Shown here: positions 1 through 7,451 of the stretch, piece after piece
Position numbering within the stretch: position 1 is the stretch's first letter
How the letters are laid out: each line of letters opens with the position of its first letter
DNA from: Bacteroidaceae bacterium
Lineage (GTDB): Bacteria > Bacteroidota > Bacteroidia > Bacteroidales > Bacteroidaceae
Reading direction: 5' to 3'
Assembly: GCA_017517925.1 (NCBI GenBank)
Contig: JAFWXS010000095.1
Coordinates: 1 to 33,617 of the forward strand
Length of the DNA: 33,617 nt
Position numbers and translations under genes: made by a program
Notes under the pieces: model-generated
Seen by the model: only the letters and a program-made list of their open reading frames with translations
Told to the model about the DNA's origin: nothing
Databases searched by the model: none

Positions 1-105
1 TGACGACATCATGAAATAGCTTCTTGTACTACTTGTCTGTATGGAAAATATTTTCAAAGAACGATTCTCTAACACAACCTCAAGGGGCGTCCCTCTCAAT
101 TGCGG
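1..105 (-). promoter_or_regulatory. Probable rRNA operon leader, transcribed leftward off the window
   Basis: Read on the minus strand, this stretch has no start codon leading to a gene. It contains a boxA-like GTTCTTTGAAAA (62-51) and then a segment (about 43-20) reading ACAGACAAGTAGTACAAGAAG. From memory, that phrase closely resembles leaders preceding 16S rRNA genes in Bacteroides and Prevotella. The 16S gene itself would start just left of base 1 and is not in the window. The assignment rests on recall of the leader phrase plus the strong promoter next to it. The alternative is the 5' untranslated region of a protein gene. Confidence 0.55.
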
Positions 106-108
106 ATG

Positions 109-140
109 CAAAGGTAGACACTTTTAATTTACTGACCAAA
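109..140 (-). promoter_or_regulatory. Bacteroidales-type promoter firing leftward
   Basis: On the minus strand a -33 box TTTG (140-137) is followed by exactly 20 bases and a -7 box TACCTTTG (116-109). This is the canonical Bacteroidota sigma-ABfr arrangement. It would start transcription near 102, into the putative rRNA leader at the left edge. Confidence 0.75.
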
Positions 141-329
141 CAAATCGGAAACTTTTTTCATCTATTTTTTTCAAGAATTTGATAAGTGTCTGATTTACAC
201 CATAAGGCGTAGAACCACTAAGCCTCCTACATGAATAAAACTGCCAACCCAACCTTACAAAAAGGATATATTTTAATCTTTCAATAATATATATAGGAAA
301 TCGCCTAATGCCACTTCATCTTTTTTTAG

Positions 330-337
330 TACCTTTA
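330..337 (+). promoter_or_regulatory. Weak promoter -7 box upstream of the phosphatase gene
   Basis: TACCTTTA differs from the Bacteroidota TAnnTTTG box at its last base and lies 26 bases before the ATG at 363. No TTTG is seen at the -33 position. The surrounding 30 or so bases recur, somewhat changed, at about 1058-1095. Confidence 0.35.
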
Positions 338-362
338 CGCTGTAATTACAAAAGAGAGTGAT

Positions 363-827
363 ATGAAGAAAATATTATTTGTTTGCTTAGGCAACATCTG
401 CCGTTCGTGTACAGCAGAAGAAGTGATGCGCACCTTGCTGAAGCGCGAGGGGTTGGACAAGAGCATTGAGGTAGATTCAGCCGGACTTATCAGCTATCAC
501 CAAGGCGAACAGGCCGACCCTCGCATGCGCGCTCATGCAGCACGGCACGGATACCACATCACCCACCTGTCGCGTCCAATGCACATGAGCGATTTCGAGG
601 AGTTCGACCTCATCATCGGCATGGACGACAGCAACATCAGTCGTCTGCACGAATTGGCACCCAGCATCGAAGCTGAAAAGAAGATTCATCGCATGACGGA
701 GTACTGCACCCGTATCGTGGCCGACCATGTGCCCGACCCCTACTATGGCGGGGCGCAGGGGTTCGAGAACGTCATCGACATCCTCGAGGATGCTTGCGAG
801 GGGTTGCTGGAGGCTGTGAGGGATTGA
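363..827 (+). CDS. Low-molecular-weight protein-tyrosine phosphatase
   Basis: This 154-residue cytosolic phosphatase has the usual length of the low-molecular-weight PTP family, which dephosphorylates phosphotyrosine and, in bacteria, often acts against BY-kinases. The P-loop CLGNICR at residues 8-14 supplies the nucleophile Cys8 and the phosphate-binding Arg14. The DPYY motif at 125-128 supplies the general acid Asp125. Ser15 is followed by Cys16 where most relatives have Pro (CRSP), a small departure near the active site. The gene stands alone, with a weak promoter upstream and a strong terminator at 951-990. A BY-kinase is encoded about 9 kb away (10098-12548) and is a possible substrate, but this is inference; no linkage is seen. 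The gene could equally serve other arginine- or tyrosine-phosphorylated targets. Confidence 0.92.
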   Translation: MKKILFVCLGNICRSCTAEEVMRTLLKREGLDKSIEVDSAGLISYHQGEQADPRMRAHAARHGYHITHLSRPMHMSDFEEFDLIIGMDDSNISRLHELAPSIEAEKKIHRMTEYCTRIVADHVPDPYYGGAQGFENVIDILEDACEGLLEAVRD

Positions 828-851
828 GGGTTGAGGGTTGAGGATTGAGAG
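824..851 (+). repeat. Four tandem heptads of the TTGAGGG type
   Basis: Starting on the stop codon of the phosphatase gene are TTGAGGG, TTGAGGG, TTGAGGA and TTGAGAG, followed by TTAAC. Related purine-rich sequence built on AATTGAAAGTTGAGAGTTAA lies at 20990-21010 and a looser version at about 2925-2955, each directly after or between genes. They look like members of a dispersed intergenic family. Confidence 0.7.
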
Positions 852-950
852 TTAACAACTGCGTTGTTGAACTTTGGCTGCGCTCGCTGAGCGATTTGTA
901 AGTGAACTTACATCGCGCTCGCTGGCACAAACCTTGAGAGTGAACAATAA

Positions 951-990
951 AAAAGATAAAGCGTGGCCACAGGGTCACGCTTTATCTTTT
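951..990. terminator. Strong bidirectional terminator
   Basis: A perfect 15-base inverted repeat (951-965 pairs with 976-990) has a 10-base loop. The stem runs from an A-rich start through GCGTG to a T-rich end, so it can act as an intrinsic terminator on either strand. It ends the phosphatase transcription unit. Confidence 0.85.
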
Positions 991-1122
991 ATTATTGCTG
1001 TCCGATAAAATATTTTTTGATTTATTGCAATATTATTGTAATTATTACAATTATATTTTCAGCACCTTTACGCAGCAATCACAAAAAAGAAAAATGCGCC
1101 TAATTAGGTGCATAACTTCTGC

Positions 1123-1154
1123 AGGATTTATGTAGGATTTTATGTAGGATTTTG
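1123..1154 (+). repeat. Left arm of a perfect 32-base inverted repeat
   Basis: Bases 1123-1154 are the exact reverse complement of 1668-1699. Each arm is itself built of three copies of an AGGATTT unit spaced by TATGT. A further partial copy, ATGTAGGATT, lies at 1196-1205, just inside. The arms bound a 577-base segment. Confidence 0.85.
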
Positions 1155-1667
1155 CAATATAACAACATTGTTATCAGCAAGATGACCCACAATTTATGTA
1201 GGATTGTGTAATATGCATATATTTTTGTCATACATACCTTTTGTTGCATGCATCTGAATCCCCAAACACTAAACATTCCCTCCACTTTGCCCTCGCCACC
1301 ACTGGGATGTTCACACCCTTACGCCACAGATAGACACGAATGGTCACAAATAACATATGCTCGAGCTTGTTTTTCGGATGCCGAACTTACGTTACCTCAG
1401 TGAAAATTCGTGAAGCTTAGTGACTAAAACACTACGATTAACTTCCATCAAGAAATTCAGGAACTTAGCACGTTCCTCGATAGCTACCACGGAAGGCATC
1501 GGAAGCAAGTGAGGCTTTCCGCGGTAGCTACTGAGCCACGCCGAGAAAGTAGACTCTAACACACTTTTCAATACGACAGAATCAAAATGGGACAAAAAAA
1601 ATATCAGCAAAATGAAAATCCTACCGAAGTTAGCACTCATCCTGCTGATTATTACGCAACTATAGGA
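1155..1667. other. Interior of the inverted-repeat segment, no convincing gene
   Basis: There is no recognisable protein. A minus-strand reading frame of 92 codons (1670-1392) is open, but it has no promoter or recognisable domain and overlaps the right arm. Within it, 1482-1494 and 1517-1529 form a 13-base stem with one mismatch that becomes a G-U pair in minus-strand RNA, so a structured minus-strand RNA is possible. AATCCTACCGAA occurs at 1617-1628 and again at 1694-1705 across the end of the right arm. The phrase GTGAAAATTCGTGAAGCTTAGTGA at 1399-1422 resembles low-complexity intergenic sequence common in this phylum. The segment could be a small non-autonomous mobile element or its remnant. 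Confidence 0.5.
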
Positions 1668-1699
1668 CAAAATCCTACATAAAATCCTACATAAATCCT
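1668..1699 (-). repeat. Right arm of the 32-base inverted repeat
   Basis: This is the exact reverse complement of 1123-1154. It lies 9 bases beyond the stop codon of the tonB-like gene, so transcripts of the exb-tonB operon would run into it. Confidence 0.85.
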
Positions 1700-1708
1700 A
1701 CCGAAACT

Positions 1709-2488
1709 TTATCGCAACTTAAAGTAGTAGGTGATGGTACCGGTCTGATTATCCACTGCATCGATTGGATTGAACCGAGCACGACGAGCAGCATCCTCAG
1801 CCGCCTTGCGCAACTCAGGATTCACCGTATTGGAACGGCGGTTGATGCTCGTGGCAACGACCTGCCCTTCGGGATTTACGGTAATATTCACCACTACACG
1901 CCCTTCGTCCTGTACAGTATTGACGGGAATGGGCAGTCCGTCACCCGAGATGCTGCGCCCATTAAGATCAAACGTACCTTGCACACCGACGCCGACGCTT
2001 TTCTCTGCAGAAGAGACACCTGTCTCTACCCCCTGAGTGCCCTCCTCAGGCTGCTGCTCAGCGGTTTCGCCCTTGCTCCCCATTTCAAAGCCTTTCCCAA
2101 AGGCGCTCGCCATCTGCTGAGCAGCCCGCTCAGCCGCCAGGCGCTCAGCCTCAGCACGCCGCTGCGCCTCTATCTCTTCTGCAGTGGGCATATCGACCGT
2201 CGGTTCATCAGGTTGAGTAATAAGGGGTTCATCCACTTGGGGCTGAGGTTCGGGAAGCGGAGCATTATCCACATTGGGCACATCACTCCTGACCGATGAC
2301 ACCTCAGTAAACTGGTATGACTCGGTGAAACCCATTGCCTTAGCTACATTGCCCAAGGTTACGGGAATACCGCTCTCCTCCTCTTGTACGGGCACATGGA
2401 GTTTGAGCACCACAAGCAGCACCACCACGAGGGCATGCAGCACGAGGGTGACAGCCGCACCGGATATTTGATTCTTATCTACTTTCAA
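1709..2488 (-). CDS. TonB-family energy transducer
   Basis: This 259-residue protein has the TonB plan: a short cytoplasmic start, one membrane helix at about residues 9-30, a periplasmic spacer rich in Pro and Glu (about 75-115), and a C-terminal TonB domain (about 180-259). The domain includes the typical phrases VVVNITVNPEGQV and ARRARFNP and ends in YYFKLR. It transmits the proton-motive force harvested by ExbB-ExbD to outer-membrane receptors. The start read here is TTG at 2488, sharing bases with the TGA stop of the upstream exbD-like gene (four-base overlap), which implies translational coupling. A start further upstream inside exbD is possible. It is the last gene of the pdxJ-exbB-exbD-tonB unit. 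Bacteroidales carry several TonB paralogues, so no specific receptor can be assigned. Confidence 0.88.
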   Translation of the reverse strand: MKVDKNQISGAAVTLVLHALVVVLLVVLKLHVPVQEEESGIPVTLGNVAKAMGFTESYQFTEVSSVRSDVPNVDNAPLPEPQPQVDEPLITQPDEPTVDMPTAEEIEAQRRAEAERLAAERAAQQMASAFGKGFEMGSKGETAEQQPEEGTQGVETGVSSAEKSVGVGVQGTFDLNGRSISGDGLPIPVNTVQDEGRVVVNITVNPEGQVVATSINRRSNTVNPELRKAAEDAARRARFNPIDAVDNQTGTITYYFKLR

Positions 2489-2910
2489 CGCTTGCTCTTT
2501 TTATCGGGACGACGCGTCGCGAGCACCATCTTGAACTGGTTCTCGTTGGCGATGTTCAATACGTTTACAATCTCGCGATAAGGCACACGCTCGTCGGCAT
2601 AGAGCGCCACATACATCTCTGGTTCCTTGGCAGCGCAGTCCTGCAGGAATGCGGTCAGCTCTTCGGGGAGGATGGGCATCTCGTCTTCGTTGCCGAAGGC
2701 TGTATAGTAGTTAAGGTCCTTATCGATGATTACGCGCGTAAGGGGCTTGGCAGAGGTCTGCTGCTTACCCTGCGGCAGAAGCACCTTGATGGCATTGGGA
2801 GTCACCATGGTGGAGGTAATCATGAAGAATATCAGCAAGAGGAACACGAGGTCCGTCATCGACGACATGCTGAATGAGGATTCTATCTTGGTTCTTCGTT
2901 TCAGGCTCAC
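2485..2910 (-). CDS. ExbD/TolR-family proton channel subunit
   Basis: This 141-residue protein has a single N-terminal membrane helix (about 20-38) beginning SMTDLVFLLLIFFMI. Asp20 is placed like the essential proton-path aspartate of ExbD. A periplasmic domain follows, with the usual spacing for ExbD/TolR. The start read is GTG at 2910, since no ATG lies closer to the conserved region. It works with the ExbB-like product upstream as the motor that energises TonB. The 48 bases between it and the exbB stop hold imperfect AATTGRAAAT-type repeats. The Arg/Lys-rich C-terminus ends on the TGA that overlaps the tonB start. Confidence 0.9.
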   Translation of the reverse strand: MSLKRRTKIESSFSMSSMTDLVFLLLIFFMITSTMVTPNAIKVLLPQGKQQTSAKPLTRVIIDKDLNYYTAFGNEDEMPILPEELTAFLQDCAAKEPEMYVALYADERVPYREIVNVLNIANENQFKMVLATRRPDKKSKR

Positions 2911-2958
2911 GGGGATTCGGAATTGGAAATCGGGAATTAGTAACTGAAAATTAGCATC

Positions 2959-3654
2959 TTAACTCTTTAAATCCATAAACGAGAGGGTCTGCGCCTCAAG
3001 CACATTGGCCACATCGTTCACGCGCGACACTAAATAGTTATAGGCAAACATGGCTACAATACCTACGATAAGACCACCCACGGTAGTCACCATAGCCTCG
3101 TAGATACCGCTCGAAAGCAGTGTAATGTCAATATTGTTGCCGGCATTGGCCATCTCCCAGAAGGCCTTCACCATACCAAGCACCGTGCCCAAAAAACCTA
3201 TCATAGGAGCACCCGACGAAATGGTAGCCATCACGGGAAGTCCCTTCTCGAGTTTGGCTATCTCGAGGTTACCGGCATTCTCCAATGCAGCCTGTACCTC
3301 AGCCGCAGAACGGTCGATACGTTCGAGCCCCTTCTCTATCATGCTGGCAGCAGGAGTATTGGTGATGCGGCAGTAGTTGATGGCCGACTTCAACTCGTCG
3401 GTCTTCACGTAGTCGTGTATGCGCTCCATGAATACGGGGTCAACCTTAGAGGCTTTACGTATTGTCATCAGGCGCTCCACAAAAATATACACGCAGAGTA
3501 CCGACAACAGAGCCAGAACAATCATTATCCAACCGCCCTTGACGGCCATATTCCACAGATTCATCTCGGTTGCGACCTCCACCACTTCGGTGAGGACAGG
3601 ATTTTCGGCCATCTCAGTCACGGCCTCTTGCATTTGTGCTTGTAAGAATAACAT
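2959..3654 (-). CDS. ExbB/TolQ/MotA-family proton channel protein
   Basis: This 231-residue inner-membrane protein has a first membrane segment at about 40-60. The MotA/TolQ/ExbB core follows at about 95-225, including the phrases MATISSGAPMIGFLGTVLGMVKAF and GGLIVGIVAMFAYNYL, which form the last two helices. It forms the pentameric channel in which ExbD sits and drives TonB. It starts with ATG at 3654, 37 bases after the pdxJ stop, and so is probably co-transcribed with pdxJ. The N-terminal 35 residues, rich in Glu, Met and Val, are less typical of the family. Confidence 0.92.
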   Translation of the reverse strand: MLFLQAQMQEAVTEMAENPVLTEVVEVATEMNLWNMAVKGGWIMIVLALLSVLCVYIFVERLMTIRKASKVDPVFMERIHDYVKTDELKSAINYCRITNTPAASMIEKGLERIDRSAAEVQAALENAGNLEIAKLEKGLPVMATISSGAPMIGFLGTVLGMVKAFWEMANAGNNIDITLLSSGIYEAMVTTVGGLIVGIVAMFAYNYLVSRVNDVANVLEAQTLSFMDLKS

Positions 3655-3691
3655 TTTCTTAAATTCTATTTTGACGATTTAAATTTACCAT

Positions 3692-4408
3692 TCATTTCTT
3701 CAGGCACTCCTTATACCTTCGGATTGTCTCCTCTATGCCGAGATACAATGCATCGCAGATGAGCGCATGGCCTATCGAAACTTCATCAAGGTGAGGTATC
3801 TGTTCGGCAAAGTAAGCTAAATTCTTCAGGCTGAGATCATGCCCGGCATTGAGACCAAGGCCTGCCTTCTTGGCCGCCTTGCCTGCTTTAATATAAGGGG
3901 CAATGGCAGCAACACGATCTTTGGCATAATTCGCAGCATAGGGTTCTGTATAGAGTTCCACACGGTCGGCACCGATCTTGGCAGCATACTCTACCATCTT
4001 CACCTCGGGGTCGACAAACACCGAAGTACGGATACCCACTTCTTTGAATGTGGCGACAACTTCGGAAAGAAAACCCTGATGTACTACGGTATCCCAGCCA
4101 TGATTAGAGGTTATCTGATCGGGGCTATCGGGGACTAAGGTCACCTGAGTAGGCTTTACCTGCAACACAAGTTCGATGAATTCACTGTTAGGATAGCCCT
4201 CGATATTGAACTCAGTATGCAACAAGGGACGCAACGCAAACACATCGGCACGTCGTATGTGACGTTCGTCGGGACGTGGATGTACGGTAATACCCTCACC
4301 GCCCATTGCCTCACAATCAAGAGCAAAACGGCACACATCGGGATTGTTACCACCACGAGCGTTGCGCAACGTGGCCACCTTATTGATATTTACGCTAAGT
4401 TTCGTCAT
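3692..4408 (-). CDS. pdxJ: Pyridoxine 5'-phosphate synthase
   Basis: This enzyme closes the ring of vitamin B6 by joining 1-deoxyxylulose 5-phosphate and 3-amino-1-hydroxyacetone phosphate. The 238 residues starting [20 protein letters not shown] match the family from its first strand. The family signatures [13 protein letters not shown], the TLVPD phrase, the conserved Glu in [10 protein letters not shown], and [10 protein letters not shown] with EVSIGHALI near the C-terminus are all present. A longer frame open to 4480 is rejected because it runs through the promoter and adds a Cys-rich stretch not found in the family. It is the first gene of a four-gene leftward unit and is divergent from nadK. 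Confidence 0.96.
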   Translation of the reverse strand: MTKLSVNINKVATLRNARGGNNPDVCRFALDCEAMGGEGITVHPRPDERHIRRADVFALRPLLHTEFNIEGYPNSEFIELVLQVKPTQVTLVPDSPDQITSNHGWDTVVHQGFLSEVVATFKEVGIRTSVFVDPEVKMVEYAAKIGADRVELYTEPYAANYAKDRVAAIAPYIKAGKAAKKAGLGLNAGHDLSLKNLAYFAEQIPHLDEVSIGHALICDALYLGIEETIRRYKECLKK

Positions 4409-4426
4409 ACAAAACAAAAAAAGTAT

Positions 4427-4434
4427 TATCTTTG
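4427..4434 (+). promoter_or_regulatory. Promoter -7 box for nadK
   Basis: TATCTTTG matches the Bacteroidota TAnnTTTG box on the plus strand, about 100 bases before the nadK start. No clear TTTG is seen 20 bases upstream. Confidence 0.5.
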
Positions 4435-4466
4435 CAAGTGCTTGACACTTGTATGCAAAATCGCTA

Positions 4467-4474
4467 CAAAGGTA
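4467..4474 (-). promoter_or_regulatory. Promoter -7 box for the pdxJ-exb-tonB unit
   Basis: On the minus strand TACCTTTG lies 58 bases before the pdxJ ATG at 4408. It sits inside the divergent intergenic region, overlapping the expected nadK leader, so the two promoters face away from overlapping territory. Confidence 0.6.
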
Positions 4475-4534
4475 ACACATTTAATTGACAATTTGGTTAT
4501 CAACAAATCATAAATAACAATTCAATCATCGAAA

Positions 4535-5404
4535 ATGCGCTTCGCCCTATTCGGAAATACTTATGAAACCTATAAGTCGGTACACGCCGAGCAATTGTTT
4601 GCCATCCTCTCAAGCCATGGCGATGAGGTATACGTAGACCGCGACTTCCATCGCTTCCTCTGCGAAGCACAGTCCTTCGCTTTTAATCCTGCCGGTATCA
4701 TCGACAACCTTGACAACCTTGGTATAGACATGGCTATCAGTCTCGGTGGCGATGGCACCTTCCTCAAAGCCGCCCGCTGCGTAGGAACTACTGGCATTCC
4801 TATCGTGGGAATCAACACCGGACGTTTGGGCTTCTTAGCCGATGTATCGGCCGATGAAATGGGAGACTTCTTCACCAAACTGCACAAAGGACATTACACC
4901 ATACGCGAACGCAGCCTATTGGAGCTCACCACCAGCGACAATAGTGAGCCAAGCTATGCCATCAATGAGATCACCGTATCGAAACACGACAGCTCATCGA
5001 TGATTGCCGTACATACCGCTGTCGGAGGGGAACATTTGGCCACTTACATGGGCGATGGCCTTATCATTGCCACACCCACGGGTTCAACAGCCTATTCGCT
5101 CAGCGCCGGCGGCCCCATCATCTACCCACAAGCCGATGTGTTTGTGCTCACCGCCGTAGCGCCACATAGCCTCAACGTACGCCCCATCGTCATTGCCGAC
5201 AACAAGGCGATAGAACTCCGCATAGAAAGCCGCAGCGGAAGCTTCCTCGTAGCAGTCGATGGCATCAGCCGTAGCTACCCCGAGCACACCACCCTCACCT
5301 TGCGCAAAGCAGCACACACCATTTGTGTAGTAAAGAAAGAGGGCAACACCTTCTTCCATACCCTACAAAAGAAGATGATGTGGGGCACCGACCCGAGACA
5401 ATAG
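4535..5404 (+). CDS. nadK: NAD kinase
   Basis: This enzyme phosphorylates NAD to NADP in the cytosol. The 289-residue length is normal. The diagnostic GGDGTFL motif is at 71-77, with the catalytic Asp73. NTGRLGFL follows at about 94-101, then the NE motif in YAINEITVSK and the glycine-rich TPTGSTAYSLSAGGP that binds NAD. ATG at 4535 gives the typical N-terminus with GN near the start. The gene is a single unit, ending in a perfect palindromic terminator at 5448-5467 shared with the convergent rny gene. Confidence 0.96.
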   Translation: MRFALFGNTYETYKSVHAEQLFAILSSHGDEVYVDRDFHRFLCEAQSFAFNPAGIIDNLDNLGIDMAISLGGDGTFLKAARCVGTTGIPIVGINTGRLGFLADVSADEMGDFFTKLHKGHYTIRERSLLELTTSDNSEPSYAINEITVSKHDSSSMIAVHTAVGGEHLATYMGDGLIIATPTGSTAYSLSAGGPIIYPQADVFVLTAVAPHSLNVRPIVIADNKAIELRIESRSGSFLVAVDGISRSYPEHTTLTLRKAAHTICVVKKEGNTFFHTLQKKMMWGTDPRQ

Positions 5405-5447
5405 TAATAGTATTTTGAAGAACTATTATATTATTAAAGGAATTACA

Positions 5448-5467
5448 AAAGGGGGCTAGCCCCCTTT
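5448..5467. terminator. Bidirectional terminator between nadK and rny
   Basis: The 20-base sequence AAAGGGGGCTAGCCCCCTTT is a perfect palindrome followed by CTT. It sits between the converging nadK and rny genes, 44 bases from the nadK stop and 25 from the rny stop, and can serve both strands. Confidence 0.75.
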
Positions 5468-5491
5468 CTTGTCAGCACACATTTCGCGCGA

Positions 5492-7036
5492 TTAGCGAGC
5501 ATAGCTCACGGCACGAGTTTCACGGATTACCGTAATCTTCACCTGACCGGGATAGGTCATCTCGTCTTGAATCTTTTTGGCAATGTCGGCTGAGAGTGCC
5601 TCGGTAGTCTTGTCGTCAATCTTGTCGGCACCTACGATAACGCGGAGTTCACGACCTGCCTGGATAGCATAGGTCTTCACCACGCCGGGATATGACATGG
5701 CCAGTTGCTCAAGGTCGTTGAGGCGCTTCATGTAGGCCTCCACAATCTCACGGCGTGCACCGGGGCGTGCTCCTGAGATGGCATCGCACACTTGTACGAT
5801 GGGCGCGAGCAGAGTCTCCATCTCGACCTCATCATGGTGGGCACCGATTGCATTGCAGATGTCGGGCTTCTCCTTGTACTTCTCGGCCAGCTTCATACCA
5901 TAGAGTGCGTGGGGCAGTTCGTTCTCCTCGTCGGGTACCTTACCTATATCATGGAGGAGTCCGGCACGCTTGGCCTTCTTGGGGTTGAGGCCCAACTCCG
6001 AGGCCATCACGGCACACAGGTTGGCTGTCTCGCGAGCATGTTGCAAGAGATTCTGACCGTACGATGAGCGGTACTTCATCTTACCTACGATACGGATGAG
6101 GTCGGGATGCAGCCCGTGGATGCCGAGGTCGATGGTGGTGCGCTTGCCTGTCTCGATAATCTCCTCCTCTACCTGTTTCTTCACTTTGGCCACCACCTCT
6201 TCGATGCGTGCGGGGTGGATACGGCCGTCAGCTACCAACTGGTGCAGAGCCAGACGGGCTATCTCGCGGCGTACGGGGTCGAAGGCAGAAATAACAATAG
6301 CTTCGGGAGTGTCGTCAACCACGATTTCAACACCTGTTGCAGCTTCAAGGGCGCGGATATTGCGTCCTTCGCGACCGATGATGCGTCCCTTCAGTTCGTC
6401 TGAGTCGATATGGAATACGGTGACGGAGTTCTCGATAGCCGTCTCGGTAGCTACGCGCTGAATAGACTGAATCACGATGCGCTTGGCCTCCTTGTTGGCT
6501 GTCAGCTTGGCATCATCCATAATCTCGTTGATGTAGGATGCTGCTTGGGTCTTGGCCTCCTCTTTGAGTGACTCTACCAGCTGCTCGCGTGCCTCATCGG
6601 CTGAAAGCCCTCCGATGGTTTCGAGGCGCTCGCGCTCCTGTGCCTGCAGTTTGTCAAGTTCCGCCTGCTTCTCGCCCACAATCTGCATCTGGTTATCGAG
6701 ATTGGCCTTGATGGCATCAATTTCGTTGCGGCGGCGCTGGTTTTCGCTCTGCTGCTGGTTGAGCTGCAGTTCGCGCTGCTTGATGCGGCTCTCAGCCTGC
6801 TGCAGTTTCTGGCTGCGGGCGGCAACTTCCTTCTCTAACTCCGCTTTCTTGTTGAGGAACTTCTCCTTTACTTCGAGGAGCTTGTTTTTCTTCATCACTT
6901 CGCCTTGCGCCTCGGCTTCCTGAAGGATGCGTTTCGCCTTGGAGCGGGCACCGGAAAAGGCGATAAGATAGGTGAGCGCAGCACCTATGATGAGGCCTGC
7001 CGCTCCGACAATTACCGGTATTAACGTTGTTGTCAT
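5492..7036 (-). CDS. rny: Ribonuclease Y
   Basis: RNase Y is a membrane-anchored endoribonuclease that starts mRNA decay. The 514-residue length is typical. An N-terminal membrane helix (about 5-27) is followed by a long Glu/Gln/Arg-rich coiled coil (about 30-170). A KH RNA-binding domain follows, with [12 protein letters not shown] at 217-228, and then an HD domain with the metal-binding His362-Asp363 in LLHDIGKV and the second pair His400-His401 in AHHDE. The C-terminal family phrase ending [12 protein letters not shown] is intact. ATG at 7036 gives the standard membrane anchor. A long hairpin lies in its leader (7068-7117). Confidence 0.97.
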   Translation of the reverse strand: MTTTLIPVIVGAAGLIIGAALTYLIAFSGARSKAKRILQEAEAQGEVMKKNKLLEVKEKFLNKKAELEKEVAARSQKLQQAESRIKQRELQLNQQQSENQRRRNEIDAIKANLDNQMQIVGEKQAELDKLQAQERERLETIGGLSADEAREQLVESLKEEAKTQAASYINEIMDDAKLTANKEAKRIVIQSIQRVATETAIENSVTVFHIDSDELKGRIIGREGRNIRALEAATGVEIVVDDTPEAIVISAFDPVRREIARLALHQLVADGRIHPARIEEVVAKVKKQVEEEIIETGKRTTIDLGIHGLHPDLIRIVGKMKYRSSYGQNLLQHARETANLCAVMASELGLNPKKAKRAGLLHDIGKVPDEENELPHALYGMKLAEKYKEKPDICNAIGAHHDEVEMETLLAPIVQVCDAISGARPGARREIVEAYMKRLNDLEQLAMSYPGVVKTYAIQAGRELRVIVGADKIDDKTTEALSADIAKKIQDEMTYPGQVKITVIRETRAVSYAR

Positions 7037-7061
7037 GGTTGGTTACTTGGTTTTAGTTATT

Positions 7062-7117
7062 AAAAATGCACTACCTCATGGCTTAAAGTACAGATGTCTT
7101 TAAGGCTTCAGTAGTGC
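7062..7117 (-). terminator. Hairpin plus U-run between zapA and rny
   Basis: On the minus strand, GCACTAC (7117-7111) pairs with GTAGTGC (7074-7068) and, inside, CTTAAAG (7104-7098) pairs with CTTTAAG (7088-7082). The structure spans about 50 bases with a symmetric internal loop and is followed by A-TTTTT (7067-7062). It could be the terminator of the zapA unit or a regulatory leader of rny. The T-run favours termination or attenuation. Confidence 0.55.
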
Positions 7118-7142
7118 GTGGTTATACCTTAATATATATAAG

Positions 7143-7451
7143 TCAAACGTGCTTTTCGCTCTCGGCAAGAAATTCATCGAGTTTGATGCTCAGTTCCTCG
7201 AACTTTTCCTGAAAAGGGAGGGTATCGGTACGCATCCGCTCCTGTTGATAGAGCACTCCTATATGAAGAGCTATCATGGCGAGGTATTTCTCGGTGGTTT
7301 GCCCCGGGAAATGCTCCCGATACACGTTCAACTTATCATCAATGTGCTTTACCGCCTTGCGTATGGCCTCCTCCTCTTTGGGGTCAATCCTCAGGAAGAA
7401 GGTCATCCCGGCAATAGTCACCTTTATTCTCAGTCGGTCGGTCGGTGTCAT
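7143..7451 (-). CDS. zapA: Cell division protein ZapA
   Basis: This 102-residue protein is of the ZapA family, which binds FtsZ and bundles its filaments at mid-cell. The globular N-terminal half contains RIKVTIAGMTFFLRIDPKEE, and the helical region with YLAMIALHIGVLY is typical. A C-terminal coiled coil follows (about 70-102). The start chosen is ATG at 7451, because it overlaps the stop of the upstream coiled-coil gene by four bases (ATGA); an in-frame extension to 7496 adds only non-conserved residues. The gene is translationally coupled to its upstream neighbour. Confidence 0.88.
   Translation of the reverse strand: MTPTDRLRIKVTIAGMTFFLRIDPKEEEAIRKAVKHIDDKLNVYREHFPGQTTEKYLAMIALHIGVLYQQERMRTDTLPFQEKFEELSIKLDEFLAESEKHV

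Noticed and set aside
772-978. Minus-strand frame translating to TLNPQPSTLNPSQ
   Set aside because: It is the translation of the tandem heptads, overlaps the phosphatase gene and runs into the terminator stem.
1392-1670. Minus-strand frame of 92 codons inside the inverted-repeat segment
   Set aside because: No promoter, no recognised domain, and it includes part of the repeat arm. Kept only as a possibility.
4409-4480. N-terminal extension of pdxJ
   Set aside because: It crosses the pdxJ promoter box at 4467-4474, and the family begins at [10 protein letters not shown].
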